64,000 bases of DNA from assembly GCF_009827305.1 (NCBI RefSeq), contig NZ_WTYJ01000001.1, positions 806,001-870,000 of the forward strand, read 5' to 3'. The stretch comes from Croceibacterium xixiisoli (GTDB taxonomy: Bacteria; Pseudomonadota; Alphaproteobacteria; Sphingomonadales; Sphingomonadaceae). This document shows, piece after piece, positions 1-11,035 of the stretch; position 1 is the stretch's first letter, and every line of letters starts with the position of its first letter. The position numbers and the translations under genes were made by a program. The notes under the pieces were generated by a model. It made no database searches. It was not told the DNA's origin and was given only the letters and a program-made list of their open reading frames with translations.

Positions 1-33
1 GTGCGCCGCCGGCCCCGATGGTTCCTTGATCCG

Positions 34-1767
34 ATGAATGAAACGGCCGCCCAACCCGTGACAACGGCAGAGGCGGCCGATCTGTCGCATGCCGCCAGCA
101 TGCGACAGACGGATTGGCCCCTGGGGCCCTGGTTTGTGGCGGTGCTGCTGGGCGCAGCCGGGCTTGTCATTCACGCGCTGACCGATTCGGGCCATGACGT
201 GCCCTGGCGCGCTGCCGCTGCCGCCTTCGTCCTGTTCGGATCGCTGGCTGCTGCATTGACTATCGATCAGCTGCGCTGGCGGGAAGAGGCGCTCTTTGCC
301 CTGGTGCTCGGCCTGGTCATGGCCGGTTTGGCTTGGCGCGCGGTACGGTATGGCGAAACCTTGCCTGACGAGGAATATGGCTTTGCCGCCGGTGTGATCG
401 CCTGCGTGCTCGCGGTGCCGCTGTTTCAGGCCAATGTCCTGCGTCGCCGGCTGGCCACACCCTATTCCGATGTCCATTATCATGCCTGGGCCGACACGAT
501 CAGCAGCGCGGGTGCGCTCGTGTTCACCGGTATCGCGTGGCTGGTGCTGGCGCTGCTCGGAGAATTGTTCGATCTGCTGAAGATCACATTGCTGAACGAT
601 CTCATGCGCAAGGGCTGGTTCGGCTGGACGTTTTCGGGTGTCGCCTTCGGGGCTGCGCTGGGGACGCTGCGCAATCAGCAGAAAGTGCTCGGCACGCTGC
701 AGTCGGTGGTCATGCTGGTGCTGTCGCTGCTGGCGGTGCCATTGGCCGCCGGGCTGGCGATTTTCCTGCTGGCGACGCTCGTTTCGGGCCCCGATGTGCT
801 GTGGCGGGCGACCAGCAATGCCACCCCGGTGCTGCTGTCCTGCGCTGCGGGTGCCATGCTGCTGGTCAACGCCATCATCCGCGATGATGAGGCGACGATC
901 AGCCGCTCACGCGTGATGCGGGTGACTGCCGTGGTGCTGGTTGTGGTTATCCTGCCCCTTGCGGTGTTTGCTGCGGTGTCCATGGGGCTGCGCATCGGCC
1001 AATATGGCCTTGCTCCTTCGCGCCTCTGGGCTGCCGTCGCGATTGCCATCGCCTGTCTCTATGGCGCCGCCTATTGGTTTGCCGCCGCGCGGGGTGGCCG
1101 CGCCAATTGGGCACGTGCGCTGCGCACCGCCAATTTCCGACTGGCTCTTGCCAGTTGCGCCATCGCCCTGCTGCTGGCCCTGCCGGTGCTGGATTTCGGC
1201 GCGCTGTCGACGCGCGATCAGCTGTCCCGCCTCCGCGCCGGCGAGGTGAGTGCAGAAAATTTCGACTATTCCGCCTTGCGCTGGGATTTCGGTGAATCCG
1301 GCCGCCGCGCCCTGAAGCAACTGTCGGAAGGCACCGGCCGCACGGCGGAAATGGCGAAGCTGGCGCTGGAACAGGGCACGCGACCCTATTCCTATGATGG
1401 ATCGCAACCGATCCGTACGGAAGCGGATTACAATTTCGATGTGCAGCCGGCCGATCCCGCGCTCCGGCGCCAGGCCATGGCCTATCTGCAGGACAACAAT
1501 TGGCAGTGCACCACCTATTGCCGCTTCATCGATCTGGGCATGAATGCAGAGGGCGCTCGCCGCGCCGCCATGGTTGAGGGGGCCAGTTACCAGATCATCG
1601 AACTGCCTTTTGATGCCGGCCAGCCTGCCCGGCCGCCGGCGGTCGATGTGGCAGAAACCGCCGAACCTCGGCCGGTTCTGCGGCCCGGGTCCAGCGTGGA
1701 AATCCGCACGATGGAAAAACGCTATGTCTTCATGGACGGGAAACCGGTAGGCCAGCCCATCGATTAG
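34..1767 (+). CDS. DUF4153 domain-containing integral membrane protein
   Basis: Uncharacterised multi-pass inner-membrane protein of the DUF4153 type (family call by overall pattern, not by a search). About ten hydrophobic segments fill the first 400 or so residues, starting near residue 33, and are followed by a soluble C-terminal domain of about 170 residues. That C-terminal part is rich in Tyr, Trp and Arg and has two close cysteines in 'CTTYC'. The frame is open from base 1, where there is a GTG, so the gene could begin there or upstream of the window; the first ATG is at 34 and neither start has a convincing ribosome site. The gene precedes gatC by 36 bp on the same strand and may be cotranscribed. 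No enzymatic motif was seen and no function is assigned. Confidence 0.75.
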   Translation: MNETAAQPVTTAEAADLSHAASMRQTDWPLGPWFVAVLLGAAGLVIHALTDSGHDVPWRAAAAAFVLFGSLAAALTIDQLRWREEALFALVLGLVMAGLAWRAVRYGETLPDEEYGFAAGVIACVLAVPLFQANVLRRRLATPYSDVHYHAWADTISSAGALVFTGIAWLVLALLGELFDLLKITLLNDLMRKGWFGWTFSGVAFGAALGTLRNQQKVLGTLQSVVMLVLSLLAVPLAAGLAIFLLATLVSGPDVLWRATSNATPVLLSCAAGAMLLVNAIIRDDEATISRSRVMRVTAVVLVVVILPLAVFAAVSMGLRIGQYGLAPSRLWAAVAIAIACLYGAAYWFAAARGGRANWARALRTANFRLALASCAIALLLALPVLDFGALSTRDQLSRLRAGEVSAENFDYSALRWDFGESGRRALKQLSEGTGRTAEMAKLALEQGTRPYSYDGSQPIRTEADYNFDVQPADPALRRQAMAYLQDNNWQCTTYCRFIDLGMNAEGARRAAMVEGASYQIIELPFDAGQPARPPAVDVAETAEPRPVLRPGSSVEIRTMEKRYVFMDGKPVGQPID

Positions 1768-1803
1768 CTTGAAGCGCATTGCCTGCGCCGCTAACGCCGC
1801 TGC

Positions 1804-2105
1804 ATGTCTGTAACCCGCGAAACCGTGGCGAAAATCGCCAAATTGGCGCGCATCAGCATGGACGAGCAGGAGCTCGACCGGATGGTGCCCGAATTCAACT
1901 CGATCCTGGACTGGGTCGAACAGCTTGGCGAGGTCGATACATCGGGCGTCGAACCGATGACGGCGGTCATGCCGCAGGCGCTGCGCCTGCGCGCCGACCA
2001 GGTGAATGCCGATCCGCTTACCGGTGGCGGCATTCGCGATCGGGTGCTGGCCAATGCGCCCGATGCCGAACATGGTTTCTTCGCTGTTCCCAAGGTGATT
2101 GAATA

Positions 2106-2106
<1 letters not shown>
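1804..2106 (+). CDS. gatC: Asp-tRNA(Asn)/Glu-tRNA(Gln) amidotransferase subunit C
   Basis: Small subunit (100 aa) of the GatCAB complex, which converts Glu-tRNA(Gln), and often Asp-tRNA(Asn), to the amidated form in bacteria lacking GlnRS or AsnRS. The sequence has the family's N-terminal '[15 protein letters not shown]' helix, an 'LDWVEQL' segment and a C-terminal '[14 protein letters not shown]'-like tail (here '[13 protein letters not shown]'). Length is typical. The stop codon TAA overlaps the gatA ATG by one base (TAATG at 2104-2108), which implies translational coupling. GatC acts as a chaperone that wraps around GatA and stabilises it against GatB. The gatC-gatA-gatB order here makes the assignment secure. 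Confidence 0.96.
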
Positions 2107-3590
<1,484 letters not shown>

Positions 3591-3609
3591 CCGCGCTTCG
3601 TTGATTTTG

Positions 3610-3635
3610 GCCTGCCCGAAGGTTTCCGGGCAGGC
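3610..3635 (+). terminator. Hairpin between gatA and gatB
   Basis: A perfect 9-bp GC-rich stem (GCCTGCCCG / CGGGCAGGC) closes an 8-base loop, and a short T-rich stretch (tgcatgtttt) starts a few bases after it. It lies 20 bp after the gatA stop and 27 bp before the gatB ATG. The T-run is weak and delayed, so it may be a partial terminator or an mRNA-processing or stability hairpin inside the operon. Confidence 0.5.
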
Positions 3636-3661
3636 TGCATGTTTTCAGGTTGAACAGTGAT

Positions 3662-5158
3662 ATGAGCAATTACCGGATCCAGGGCGCAACGGGTGAGTGG
3701 GAGGTCGTGATCGGCCTCGAAGTTCACGCGCAGGTCACCAGCAATGCCAAGCTGTTCTCCGGCGCGGCGACGGCCTTTGGCGCCGAACCCAATTCGCAGG
3801 TCAGCCTGATCGATGCGGCCATGCCCGGCATGCTGCCGGTGCCGAACCGTGAATGCATCCGCCAGGCCGTGCGCACCGGCATGGCGATCGATGCGCAGAT
3901 CAACAAATGGAGCCGGTTCGATCGCAAGAACTACTTCTATGCCGATTTGCCGCAGGGCTATCAGATCAGCCAGCTCTACCATCCGCTGGTGGGTGAAGGA
4001 TCGCTGCTGATCGATGCCGATGAAAAGGCCGGCATCCCGGAAGACAAGGTGATCGGCGTCGAACGCATCCATGTCGAACAGGATGCGGGCAAGCTGATGC
4101 ATGATCAGCACCCGGCCAAATCCTATGTCGATCTCAACCGTTCGGGCGTGGCGCTGATGGAAATCGTCAGCCGGCCCGACATGCGCTCCCCCGCAGAAGC
4201 AGGCGCCTATGTGCGCAAGCTGCGCGCGATCCTGCGTTACGTCGGCAGCTGCGACGGCAATATGGAAGAAGGATCGATGCGCGCCGACGTGAACGTCAGC
4301 GTGCGCCGCCCGGGCGATGAATTCGGCACCCGTACCGAAACCAAGAACGTCAATTCGGTGCGCTTCGTCATGCAGACGATCGAACACGAAGCCGTGCGCC
4401 AGGTCGAACTGCTCGAAGCTGGCGGAACGGTGGTGCAGGAAACGCGCCTGTTCGATCCGGGCACGGGCACCACGCGGTCCATGCGCTCGAAGGAAGACGC
4501 GCATGATTACCGCTATTTCCCCGATCCCGATTTGCTGCCGCTCGAACTCGATGACAGCTTCATCGACGAATGCCGCGCCAGCCTGCCCGAACTGCCCGAT
4601 GCCAAGCGCAAGCGTTACATCGGCGATCTGGGGCTGAGCGCCTACAACGCCGCCGTTCTCACGGCAGAGGTGGAAACCGCCCGCTGGTTTGAAACCCTGC
4701 TGGCCGAAACCGCCAGCGCCCAGGGCAAGCCGGAAGCCGACGTCGCCAAGCAGGCCGCCAACTGGCTGATCTCGGACCTGTTCGGCGCGCTGAACAAGGC
4801 CGGGCACGATCTGGAAAACAGCCCGGTCAGCGCCGCTGCGGGCGCCGAACTGCTGGCCCTGGTGGGCAAGGGCACGATTTCCGGCTCGATCTCCAAGCAG
4901 GTGCTCGAAACCATGATCGCCACCGGCGACGCCCCGACCCTGATCGTCGATCGCGAAGGGCTGAAGCAGGAAAGCGACAGCGGCGCCATCGAAGCGGCGG
5001 TCGATACCATCCTGGCCAACAATGCCGACAAGGTCGAACAATACCGCGGCGGCAAGGAAGCGCTGTTCGGCTTCTTCGTCGGCCAGACCATGAAGGCGAT
5101 GCAGGGCAAGGCCAATCCGCAGGTCGTCAACGAAGTGCTGAAGGCCAAGCTGGGCTAA
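3662..5158 (+). CDS. gatB: Asp/Glu-tRNA amidotransferase subunit B
   Basis: Catalytic subunit of GatCAB that phosphorylates the misacylated Glu-tRNA(Gln) and transfers ammonia onto it. The N-terminal '[13 protein letters not shown]' signature is present, with '[10 protein letters not shown]' and the 'RYFPDPDL' segment in the GatB/GatE core. The C-terminal YqeY-like tail domain, which binds tRNA, runs from about residue 350 to the end. The frame is open from a TTG at 3650, but the ATG at 3662 gives the usual family N-terminus ('MSNYRIQG'). The stop codon overlaps the stop of the convergent minus-strand gene at 5155, so no terminator fits between them. Confidence 0.97.
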   Translation: MSNYRIQGATGEWEVVIGLEVHAQVTSNAKLFSGAATAFGAEPNSQVSLIDAAMPGMLPVPNRECIRQAVRTGMAIDAQINKWSRFDRKNYFYADLPQGYQISQLYHPLVGEGSLLIDADEKAGIPEDKVIGVERIHVEQDAGKLMHDQHPAKSYVDLNRSGVALMEIVSRPDMRSPAEAGAYVRKLRAILRYVGSCDGNMEEGSMRADVNVSVRRPGDEFGTRTETKNVNSVRFVMQTIEHEAVRQVELLEAGGTVVQETRLFDPGTGTTRSMRSKEDAHDYRYFPDPDLLPLELDDSFIDECRASLPELPDAKRKRYIGDLGLSAYNAAVLTAEVETARWFETLLAETASAQGKPEADVAKQAANWLISDLFGALNKAGHDLENSPVSAAAGAELLALVGKGTISGSISKQVLETMIATGDAPTLIVDREGLKQESDSGAIEAAVDTILANNADKVEQYRGGKEALFGFFVGQTMKAMQGKANPQVVNEVLKAKLG

Positions 5159-5607
5159 GGCGAGGGGATGTTGCGGCTCGGCGCTTCCGCCGCGCCCTCA
5201 TCCGTTTCGCGCGGCTGAACCTCGACCGTGATTACCGCGCCATCGGCCTGCAGTTCTTCCACCACCGTGGCCAGATCGGGCTGATCCGGGTCCATTCCCG
5301 GCGAAATCCGGATCTGCCCGCTGGTGATCGGTGCATTGATGGTCGGGCGCGTCAGCGTCTGGCCGTTCACCTTCAGCGCCAGGGCGCGGCCGATATTGTC
5401 GGTGGTGATGCGGGCGAAATCCGCCACGGATCGCTCTTCCAGTTCCAGATCCAGCACCGTCTCGCCGGTGAAATCATCCTTGGCCAGCGTTGCCTTGGCA
5501 ATCGCCAGCTCCATCGCTTCCGCCTGATCCTGCGCCTGTACCAGCGCCGGCGGCGCGGCCAGCACGGCGGCCATCACGCACAGTTTCGGCAGCGTCTTGC
5601 CCATCAT
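5155..5607 (-). CDS. Exported SecD P1-head-domain-only protein
   Basis: Small exported protein (150 aa). A signal peptide fills residues 1-27 ('[18 protein letters not shown]'). The mature part resembles the periplasmic P1 'head' of the SecD translocase subunit: '[18 protein letters not shown]' then '[20 protein letters not shown]', then an '[13 protein letters not shown]' strand and a segment like the SecD 'LARLLRAGALP' region ('[14 protein letters not shown]'). The membrane helices of SecD are absent, so it cannot translocate protein by itself. The AGGAG ribosome site (5616-5620) is 8 nt before the ATG at 5607 and 2 nt before another ATG at 5613; 5607 was chosen for spacing. The gene follows the upstream minus gene by a few bases and its stop overlaps that of gatB. 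Its function is unknown. Confidence 0.6.
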   Translation of the reverse strand: MMGKTLPKLCVMAAVLAAPPALVQAQDQAEAMELAIAKATLAKDDFTGETVLDLELEERSVADFARITTDNIGRALALKVNGQTLTRPTINAPITSGQIRISPGMDPDQPDLATVVEELQADGAVITVEVQPRETDEGAAEAPSRNIPSP

Positions 5608-5618
5608 CCTCATCGCTC

Positions 5619-6527
5619 CTACCCGCAGGCCCAGTCGAATTTCATGTCGCGGAAATCGAGCTGCGCATTGCCGCCGCCGAAATTGTAGCCGCCGAACGGT
5701 TCTTCGAATTCGATATAGAACGGGCTGAATTCGGGTACCGCCTGGATCGGCATCATCGTGCCGCCCAGATGGTTCGATCCATGATCCTTGCGCCAGGGCT
5801 GGTCGTGCCATTGCCCGTCTGCATCGGTGAAGAAGGGGGAGACATAGCCGTTTTCCGCCGGCTTGTTATCCCAGGTTTCCTGCGGCGCGATGCCGGCATT
5901 GGGATCTTCCGCGCGCGCGATCAGACGCAGCGGGCGGTGGATCAGGAAGGGATCCGGCGTGTCGTTGAAATCGCTGAGGCCGCTGAACCGCTCGAACGCG
6001 GCGGCGCTGCCTTGCGCGATCCATTCTGGCGGGGTGACATCGGCGTGGGCGGGATCGGCGATCGGTTCAGGCGGGCGGCACAGCGGGCCATCATACTCGG
6101 CGCGGGTCAGCAGGATCGCGGCATAGGCATAATCGAGGATGTCGCGCATGCGATGGGTGCGCGGGTGCACGGCACGGGCGCGGTTCCACCAGGGGTGCAG
6201 TGCGGCGTCGGCGGGTGGCGTGTCGCCCGGCTGTTCGATCAGCGCCGCAACGGCCGCGTTCCACGCATCCGCGCCGCCATCATTGCCATCGGCGGGTGTG
6301 GCGAAGAAGGACACAGCGGCGATATCAGGCCCGTGAACCCGGTAATCTTCGGGAAGCAGCAGGGTGAAGCCATGGACCAGCGGATAGCCGGTGACGGGGT
6401 CGAGCGGCCATTGTTCGGGCGTGATGCCCGGCGGCAGACCGAAGCACCAGCCATCCTCCGTCCGATCCGGGCCCAGTTCGGCATGGCCCGTGCGCCAGGG
6501 GCCGGTGTCGATGTCATAGGCTTGCAC
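5619..6527 (-). CDS. Uncharacterised protein, possibly DUF1963/YwqG-like
   Basis: Cytoplasmic-looking protein of 302 aa with no signal peptide or membrane segment. It is rich in Trp, Pro, Asp and Phe. The C-terminal stretch 'HLGGTMMPIQ' followed by 'SPFYIEFEEPFGGYNFGGGN' recalls the end of YwqG/DUF1963 proteins, but this is weak and the family is not certain. The start is a GTG at 6527 preceded by GGAGAG at a good distance. It lies directly upstream of the SecD-head gene (TAG stop at 5619-5621 inside that gene's ribosome site), so the two are very probably cotranscribed. I do not recognise a catalytic motif and assign no function. Confidence 0.6.
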   Translation of the reverse strand: MQAYDIDTGPWRTGHAELGPDRTEDGWCFGLPPGITPEQWPLDPVTGYPLVHGFTLLLPEDYRVHGPDIAAVSFFATPADGNDGGADAWNAAVAALIEQPGDTPPADAALHPWWNRARAVHPRTHRMRDILDYAYAAILLTRAEYDGPLCRPPEPIADPAHADVTPPEWIAQGSAAAFERFSGLSDFNDTPDPFLIHRPLRLIARAEDPNAGIAPQETWDNKPAENGYVSPFFTDADGQWHDQPWRKDHGSNHLGGTMMPIQAVPEFSPFYIEFEEPFGGYNFGGGNAQLDFRDMKFDWACG

Positions 6528-6648
6528 GTGCGATCTCTCCCATCAGTTGCGCCCTGACAGGCTAGCGCACGGCGCAAGGACCGCGCGGCTGGAGAGATGA
6601 ACCGGGGGCGCTTCGGGGCAGTCTGAAATCTGCCCTTTCTGTCCGGCC

Positions 6649-9570
6649 TTACTGCTCCGCCGCGTTGCGGTATTCGATCGGCAGGTTCAGCGCGCCCAGC
6701 TGGCTGTCGATCTGCTTGCGGTCGCCCACCACCACGATCACCATGCCGCCGGGCTGCAGATATTCGGTGGCAGCAGCGTTGATCGCCTTGGCATCGATGC
6801 CGCGATAGATTTCCGGCAGGCGGCTGTAATAATCGTCGCTGCGGCCCACCTGCTGGTTGCGCAGCAGCGCGCCCAGCACTTGGCCATTGGTCTGGAAACT
6901 GTTGGGCAGGCCGCGGATATTGCCATCCGTCACCCGCTGCAATTCGCCCGCATCCACGCCCTTCTGTGCCGGGAAGGCGGCCATGGTATCCAGGATCAGC
7001 CGGATCGAATCCGCCGTCCGGTCAGACTGGACCGGCGTCATCACGGTGAAGCTGCGCGGCCCGGTCACACCGGAAAGGCTGCTGCGGATGCCATAGGTCC
7101 AGCCCTTGTCTTCGCGCAGATCCATGTTCAGCCGCGACAGGAAGCCGCTGCCGATGATCTCATTGGCCAGATCGAGCGGTTCGACATTCTGCTGCGTGCC
7201 CTGCAGCGGCAGCACGCGGCCCAGCACCAGCACGCTCTGCGGGCTGTTGGGCCGGTCGATCACCACCAGCCTGGTGGTGCCGGCTGGAATGGCGGCGGCC
7301 AGATCCTTGGTCGGGGCCGGGCTGGCGGGCGCGCGCCAGTCGCCGAAGGTCGCCTCCAGTGCGGGCAGCAGCTGATCCATGGTGACATCGCCAACCACGG
7401 TGAAGCGGGCATTGTCCGGCCGCAGCCAGCGATCATGCTCTGCGCGCAGCGCGGCGGGCGTCAGCGCGCTGACGACGGCGGCGGTGCCCGATGCGCCCAC
7501 GCTGCCATAGGGGTGGTTCGGGCCATAGAGCAGCGGCGCAATCGCGCGCCCGGCAATGCCGGAGGGGTCGGCCTGTTCCTGCGAAATCTCGGCCAGCCGC
7601 TGATCCTTCAGCCGCGCCACCTCGTCCTCGGCAAAGGCCGGGTTGCGCGTGACATCGGCCATCAGCGCCAGCGAGGGGGTGAGATTGGCCACCAGCGCCG
7701 ACAGCGATACGCTGCTGGAATCGGTGCCCGTTCCGGTGCCGAGCGAGGCGCCCAGCCGTTCTTGTTCTTCGGCAATCTGCACCGCGTCGCGCGTGGTGGT
7801 GCCTTCTTCCAGCGCCTCCATCATCAGCGACTGGGTGCCAGCACGAGCTGCGCCATCGGCGGCGGTGCCTGCATCGAAATTGAGCGCGATCGACACCTTG
7901 GGAATGGCCGTGCGGCGGGCCAGCGTGACCTGCATCCCATTGGAAAGGCGCGCATGTTCCACCGCCGGGAAGGCGAGCGTACCGACGGGCGCCACCTCCG
8001 GCGCGGTGCGCGGGGCACCGGTGCGGGTGACGGCCACGGGGGCCTTGGCATCGGGTGCCGGGGCGGGGGTGGTATCCTCATCGCCCCAGCCGCCCAGCTT
8101 GCCGCCGTCCAGCGTGCGGTCGCCCGGCACCACGGCCAGCGTATAGGACGGGCGGCTGAGCCAGCGTTGCAGCGCGCCCTGCACCTGCGTCGGGGTGAGC
8201 GAGGTCAGCTGCTGCAATTCATTGCGGTAATGCGCCGGATCGCCGGTGTAGATCAGCCCTTCGGCCAGGGTCGCGCCCTTGCCGCCGAAGCCGCCGACCT
8301 GTTCCAGCGCGCCGATCTGGCTGGAGACCAGCTGGGCAGAGGCGCGGGCGATTTCATCGGCGGTGGGGCCGTCCTTGATCAGCTGGTCGATCACCTCGCC
8401 CAGCCGCCGTTCGGCCAGCGCCTGATCCACGCCCGGCTTCACCTGCATCACCGCCTGCAGGAAACTGAGCTGCTCATGCTGTTGAGAAGACGCGGAAACC
8501 GCCACGGCCAGCTGCTCATCACGGACCAGCACATTGTCCAGGCGGGATGATGCGAGCCCGCCCAGGATATGCAGCCCCACGGCCAGCGGCACCGCATCGG
8601 GATCGGTCATGCCCGGCCCGGTCCAGTTCCGCTGCACCAGGGCGACGGGCACCTGATCGGTCACTTCCTGTCGCGCGCTGGCGGCCAGGGTGACGGGCGC
8701 GGCCTCCAGCCGTGCAATCTCCGGCCCGCGCGGGATGGCCCCGAACCAGCGTTCCACGATCGGGCGGGCGGTGGCGGCATCGATATCGCCGGCCAGCGCC
8801 AGCACCACATTGTTGGGCCCGTAATTGTCCGTAAACCATTGGCGGACATCGGAAAGGCTGGCCGCATCCAGATCGGCCATCGAACCGATGGTGGAATGGC
8901 GATAGGGGTGGCCAACCGGCAGCAGCCCATCGGCCACCAGATATTCGGACAGGCCATAGGGCTGGTTGTCGCCCTGCCGCTTTTCATTCTGGACGACCCC
9001 GCGCTGCTTATCCAGCTTGTCCTGCGTCACGGCGCCGAGCAGATAGCCCATGCGATCGCTTTCCATGAACAGCGCCAGATCCAGCGCGCCGGTGGGCACG
9101 GTTTCCACATAATTGGTGCGATCATACCAGGTGGAACCATTGGTGCTGGTGGAACCCGCTGATTCTAGGGGAATATCGAAATTCTCGACATTCTCCGAAC
9201 CGCCGAACATCAGATGTTCGAACAGATGGGCAAAGCCGGTGCGCCCGCGCGGTTCATGCTTGGAACCGACCCGGTAATAGACGGTCACACCCACCACCGG
9301 GCTCTTGCGATCGGTATGGACGATGGTGGTCAGCCCATTGGGCAGGGTGAAGGTTTCGTAGGGAATATCGACCGCCGCAACCAGATCCGCCAGCGGCGCG
9401 GGGCGCGTTTCGGGCGCCACCTGCGAGGCCGCCGAAGCCACGCCTGGGCGCGCCCCACCTGCGCCTGAAGACGCCCCACCTGCGCCGGCACACGCGGCGA
9501 GCATCAAAGCGGAAAGCGGCAGGGCGGCGGCCCAGACGCGGCGGAGGGGCTGGCGACGAGATGGTTTCAT
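6649..9570 (-). CDS. M16 family zinc metallopeptidase, two-domain lipoprotein
   Basis: Large exported peptidase (973 aa) of the pitrilysin/insulinase M16 family. Residues 1-27 form a lipoprotein signal with lipobox 'LMLAAC' (Cys27), so it should be membrane-anchored in the periplasm. The inverted zinc motif HLFEH is at residues 115-119 (His115, Glu118, His119) and the third ligand Glu196 lies in 'VVQNEKRQGD'. The C-terminal half (from about residue 530) repeats the M16 fold without the HxxEH motif, as in active/inactive two-domain M16 enzymes. A low-complexity Ala/Gly linker follows the lipid anchor. Such proteins probably degrade peptides in the periplasm; the substrate cannot be told from sequence. 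It is transcribed alone, with 230 bp without a gene upstream. Confidence 0.93.
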   Translation of the reverse strand: MKPSRRQPLRRVWAAALPLSALMLAACAGAGGASSGAGGARPGVASAASQVAPETRPAPLADLVAAVDIPYETFTLPNGLTTIVHTDRKSPVVGVTVYYRVGSKHEPRGRTGFAHLFEHLMFGGSENVENFDIPLESAGSTSTNGSTWYDRTNYVETVPTGALDLALFMESDRMGYLLGAVTQDKLDKQRGVVQNEKRQGDNQPYGLSEYLVADGLLPVGHPYRHSTIGSMADLDAASLSDVRQWFTDNYGPNNVVLALAGDIDAATARPIVERWFGAIPRGPEIARLEAAPVTLAASARQEVTDQVPVALVQRNWTGPGMTDPDAVPLAVGLHILGGLASSRLDNVLVRDEQLAVAVSASSQQHEQLSFLQAVMQVKPGVDQALAERRLGEVIDQLIKDGPTADEIARASAQLVSSQIGALEQVGGFGGKGATLAEGLIYTGDPAHYRNELQQLTSLTPTQVQGALQRWLSRPSYTLAVVPGDRTLDGGKLGGWGDEDTTPAPAPDAKAPVAVTRTGAPRTAPEVAPVGTLAFPAVEHARLSNGMQVTLARRTAIPKVSIALNFDAGTAADGAARAGTQSLMMEALEEGTTTRDAVQIAEEQERLGASLGTGTGTDSSSVSLSALVANLTPSLALMADVTRNPAFAEDEVARLKDQRLAEISQEQADPSGIAGRAIAPLLYGPNHPYGSVGASGTAAVVSALTPAALRAEHDRWLRPDNARFTVVGDVTMDQLLPALEATFGDWRAPASPAPTKDLAAAIPAGTTRLVVIDRPNSPQSVLVLGRVLPLQGTQQNVEPLDLANEIIGSGFLSRLNMDLREDKGWTYGIRSSLSGVTGPRSFTVMTPVQSDRTADSIRLILDTMAAFPAQKGVDAGELQRVTDGNIRGLPNSFQTNGQVLGALLRNQQVGRSDDYYSRLPEIYRGIDAKAINAAATEYLQPGGMVIVVVGDRKQIDSQLGALNLPIEYRNAAEQ

Positions 9571-9800
9571 GTGAGCGGATTAGCATGGCGTGGGGCGGTG
9601 GGCGAGGGGGTGGTGTTGTGAGAGTGGGCAAGAATTGACGGCAGGTTTGTTGCAGAATCCGGAACGTTAGCTCTAGGAATGCTTGTAAGGCAAAGTGGAT
9701 GCTGTCTTTGGTGAGGCAAATGGCTGCTTGTAACCAGGATGGTTGCTCGCTCCAAACGTGGTGAATGTCCGGTTCCTCGGGAAGCTGCCGACCGGCTGAG

Positions 9801-11033
9801 TCAGAGCACATCACCAGCGGCAGCTTGAGCAGTCTTGTATCGCTCTGGATGCTGCTGACATTCCTCCCGCACGCGGTTCAGCCATGTGTCGTACCAACAC
9901 CATTGATTGCCAACGGCAATAGCGCCGTAGCCCTTGGCTGGGTCTTTCGCGCCTAGACGCTTCCAGAGTTTGGTGTGGCTATCCATCGTGAAGGCATCAA
10001 AATCCTCGTCTTTCATGGCCTGCACAATGGCGGTGGGGAGGTATTTCCTTTTCTCGACCTCTTTCAGCGCCATATTGAATTTTTGGTCGACGTCTGATCC
10101 CGGCGGCACGATCTCCACAGCAAGATCAGCGCCAGGCGCACGGTTGGCGGTCTTGTGAACCATGAAAATCCGGAAGGCGAACCGAGGGTCGGCCTGCTGC
10201 TCCGGTGTCAACTTCTGTTCGAAATTGTCCATGGTGGTTTCGACATGACGCGGCAGCGTGCCGGCCTTTTTCAGGATCGCGCGCTGATCCGGGCTGAAAG
10301 TCACGAATTGCAGTGCGATGGGCAGGCGACGTTCAAGCGCGTATTGCGCACCGAACATACTCTTTATGGAGTCGTTGAAGTTGATGCAGCAGGCTTGCAG
10401 CTTTGCGCTCAGCGCATCGTCAATGCGGCTCGTAGAGCGATGTTCGATCTCGTGCCGGATTTCCAGCAGCAGGTTCAGATTGTCCTTTGCTCCTTGCTCG
10501 ATCGGAGAGCGGGCGTGTTTCAGGCACTGCCCCAGTTCCCAATATTTCTCCGCGCCGCTCGGCGTTTTCACGACGACCTTTTCGCCATTCACGTTCTTGG
10601 TGTGACGATAGTCGATCCCTTCTCGCTTGAACCAAGCGTGCATGAGGTAGGTCCATGCGATCACGGCAGTGACGATGAACAGTTCGGCTCGGAAAGTCAG
10701 GCCCGCGCTGTTGAATGTGTGGACGGCACTGATCATCGCTTCCCGCGCCTTGATTAGCAATTCGTCACCGCGAAGGCTGAGGCCTGTTTCCGGGTCCACT
10801 TCCGGCCACGATGCGACGAAGGCTTCAAGCTCGTCGGCAGTCGCGGCCTTGATAGCCGCGTGCTTGGCATTGCTGCGGATTTCTCCGATTGCGCGATGAT
10901 TGATCGAGCGCGTCGGTCGAGTGAAATAGGCGAGAATGTCTTGATCGTTCGGCCATCGCCCGTCCGACACCATGGCCTTGATGAGGGCTATTTCCCAACG
11001 CTCAAGTTTGTTGCCACGGCGGCGGACTGGCAT
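9801..11033 (-). CDS. DUF3644-type protein with HEPN-like RxxxxH motif
   Basis: Protein of 410 aa resembling DUF3644 proteins, which are often found beside restriction-modification genes (family call by pattern). An N-terminal region (about residues 12-60, 'DILAYFTRPTRSINHRAIGE') looks like a small winged-helix DNA-binding unit. A mostly helical part follows and contains 'LEIRHEIEHRS', in which Arg193 and His198 form an R-x4-H motif like the catalytic motif of HEPN ribonucleases. The C-terminal half has no motif I know. The ATG at 11033 lies 2 bp after the hsdS stop, so the gene is the last of the hsd operon. It could be an accessory effector, for example an RNase acting if restriction fails; this is inference only. 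Confidence 0.7.
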   Translation of the reverse strand: MPVRRRGNKLERWEIALIKAMVSDGRWPNDQDILAYFTRPTRSINHRAIGEIRSNAKHAAIKAATADELEAFVASWPEVDPETGLSLRGDELLIKAREAMISAVHTFNSAGLTFRAELFIVTAVIAWTYLMHAWFKREGIDYRHTKNVNGEKVVVKTPSGAEKYWELGQCLKHARSPIEQGAKDNLNLLLEIRHEIEHRSTSRIDDALSAKLQACCINFNDSIKSMFGAQYALERRLPIALQFVTFSPDQRAILKKAGTLPRHVETTMDNFEQKLTPEQQADPRFAFRIFMVHKTANRAPGADLAVEIVPPGSDVDQKFNMALKEVEKRKYLPTAIVQAMKDEDFDAFTMDSHTKLWKRLGAKDPAKGYGAIAVGNQWCWYDTWLNRVREECQQHPERYKTAQAAAGDVL

Positions 11034-11035
11034 GG

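Noticed and set aside
6616-6635. Small stem GGGCAG/CTGCCC followed by TTTCT between the M16 gene and its neighbour
   Set aside because: Only 6 bp, and its T-run faces the plus strand, where no gene precedes it; on the minus strand no T-run follows.
6880-8550. Plus-strand 556-codon frame antisense to the M16 peptidase
   Set aside because: Composition is typical of an antisense frame; the minus-strand gene has the catalytic motifs and signal peptide.
9571-9800. Possible attachment site or promoter at the downstream edge of the hsd island
   Set aside because: No direct repeat shared with 16585-16822 could be found by eye and no integrase or tRNA is present.
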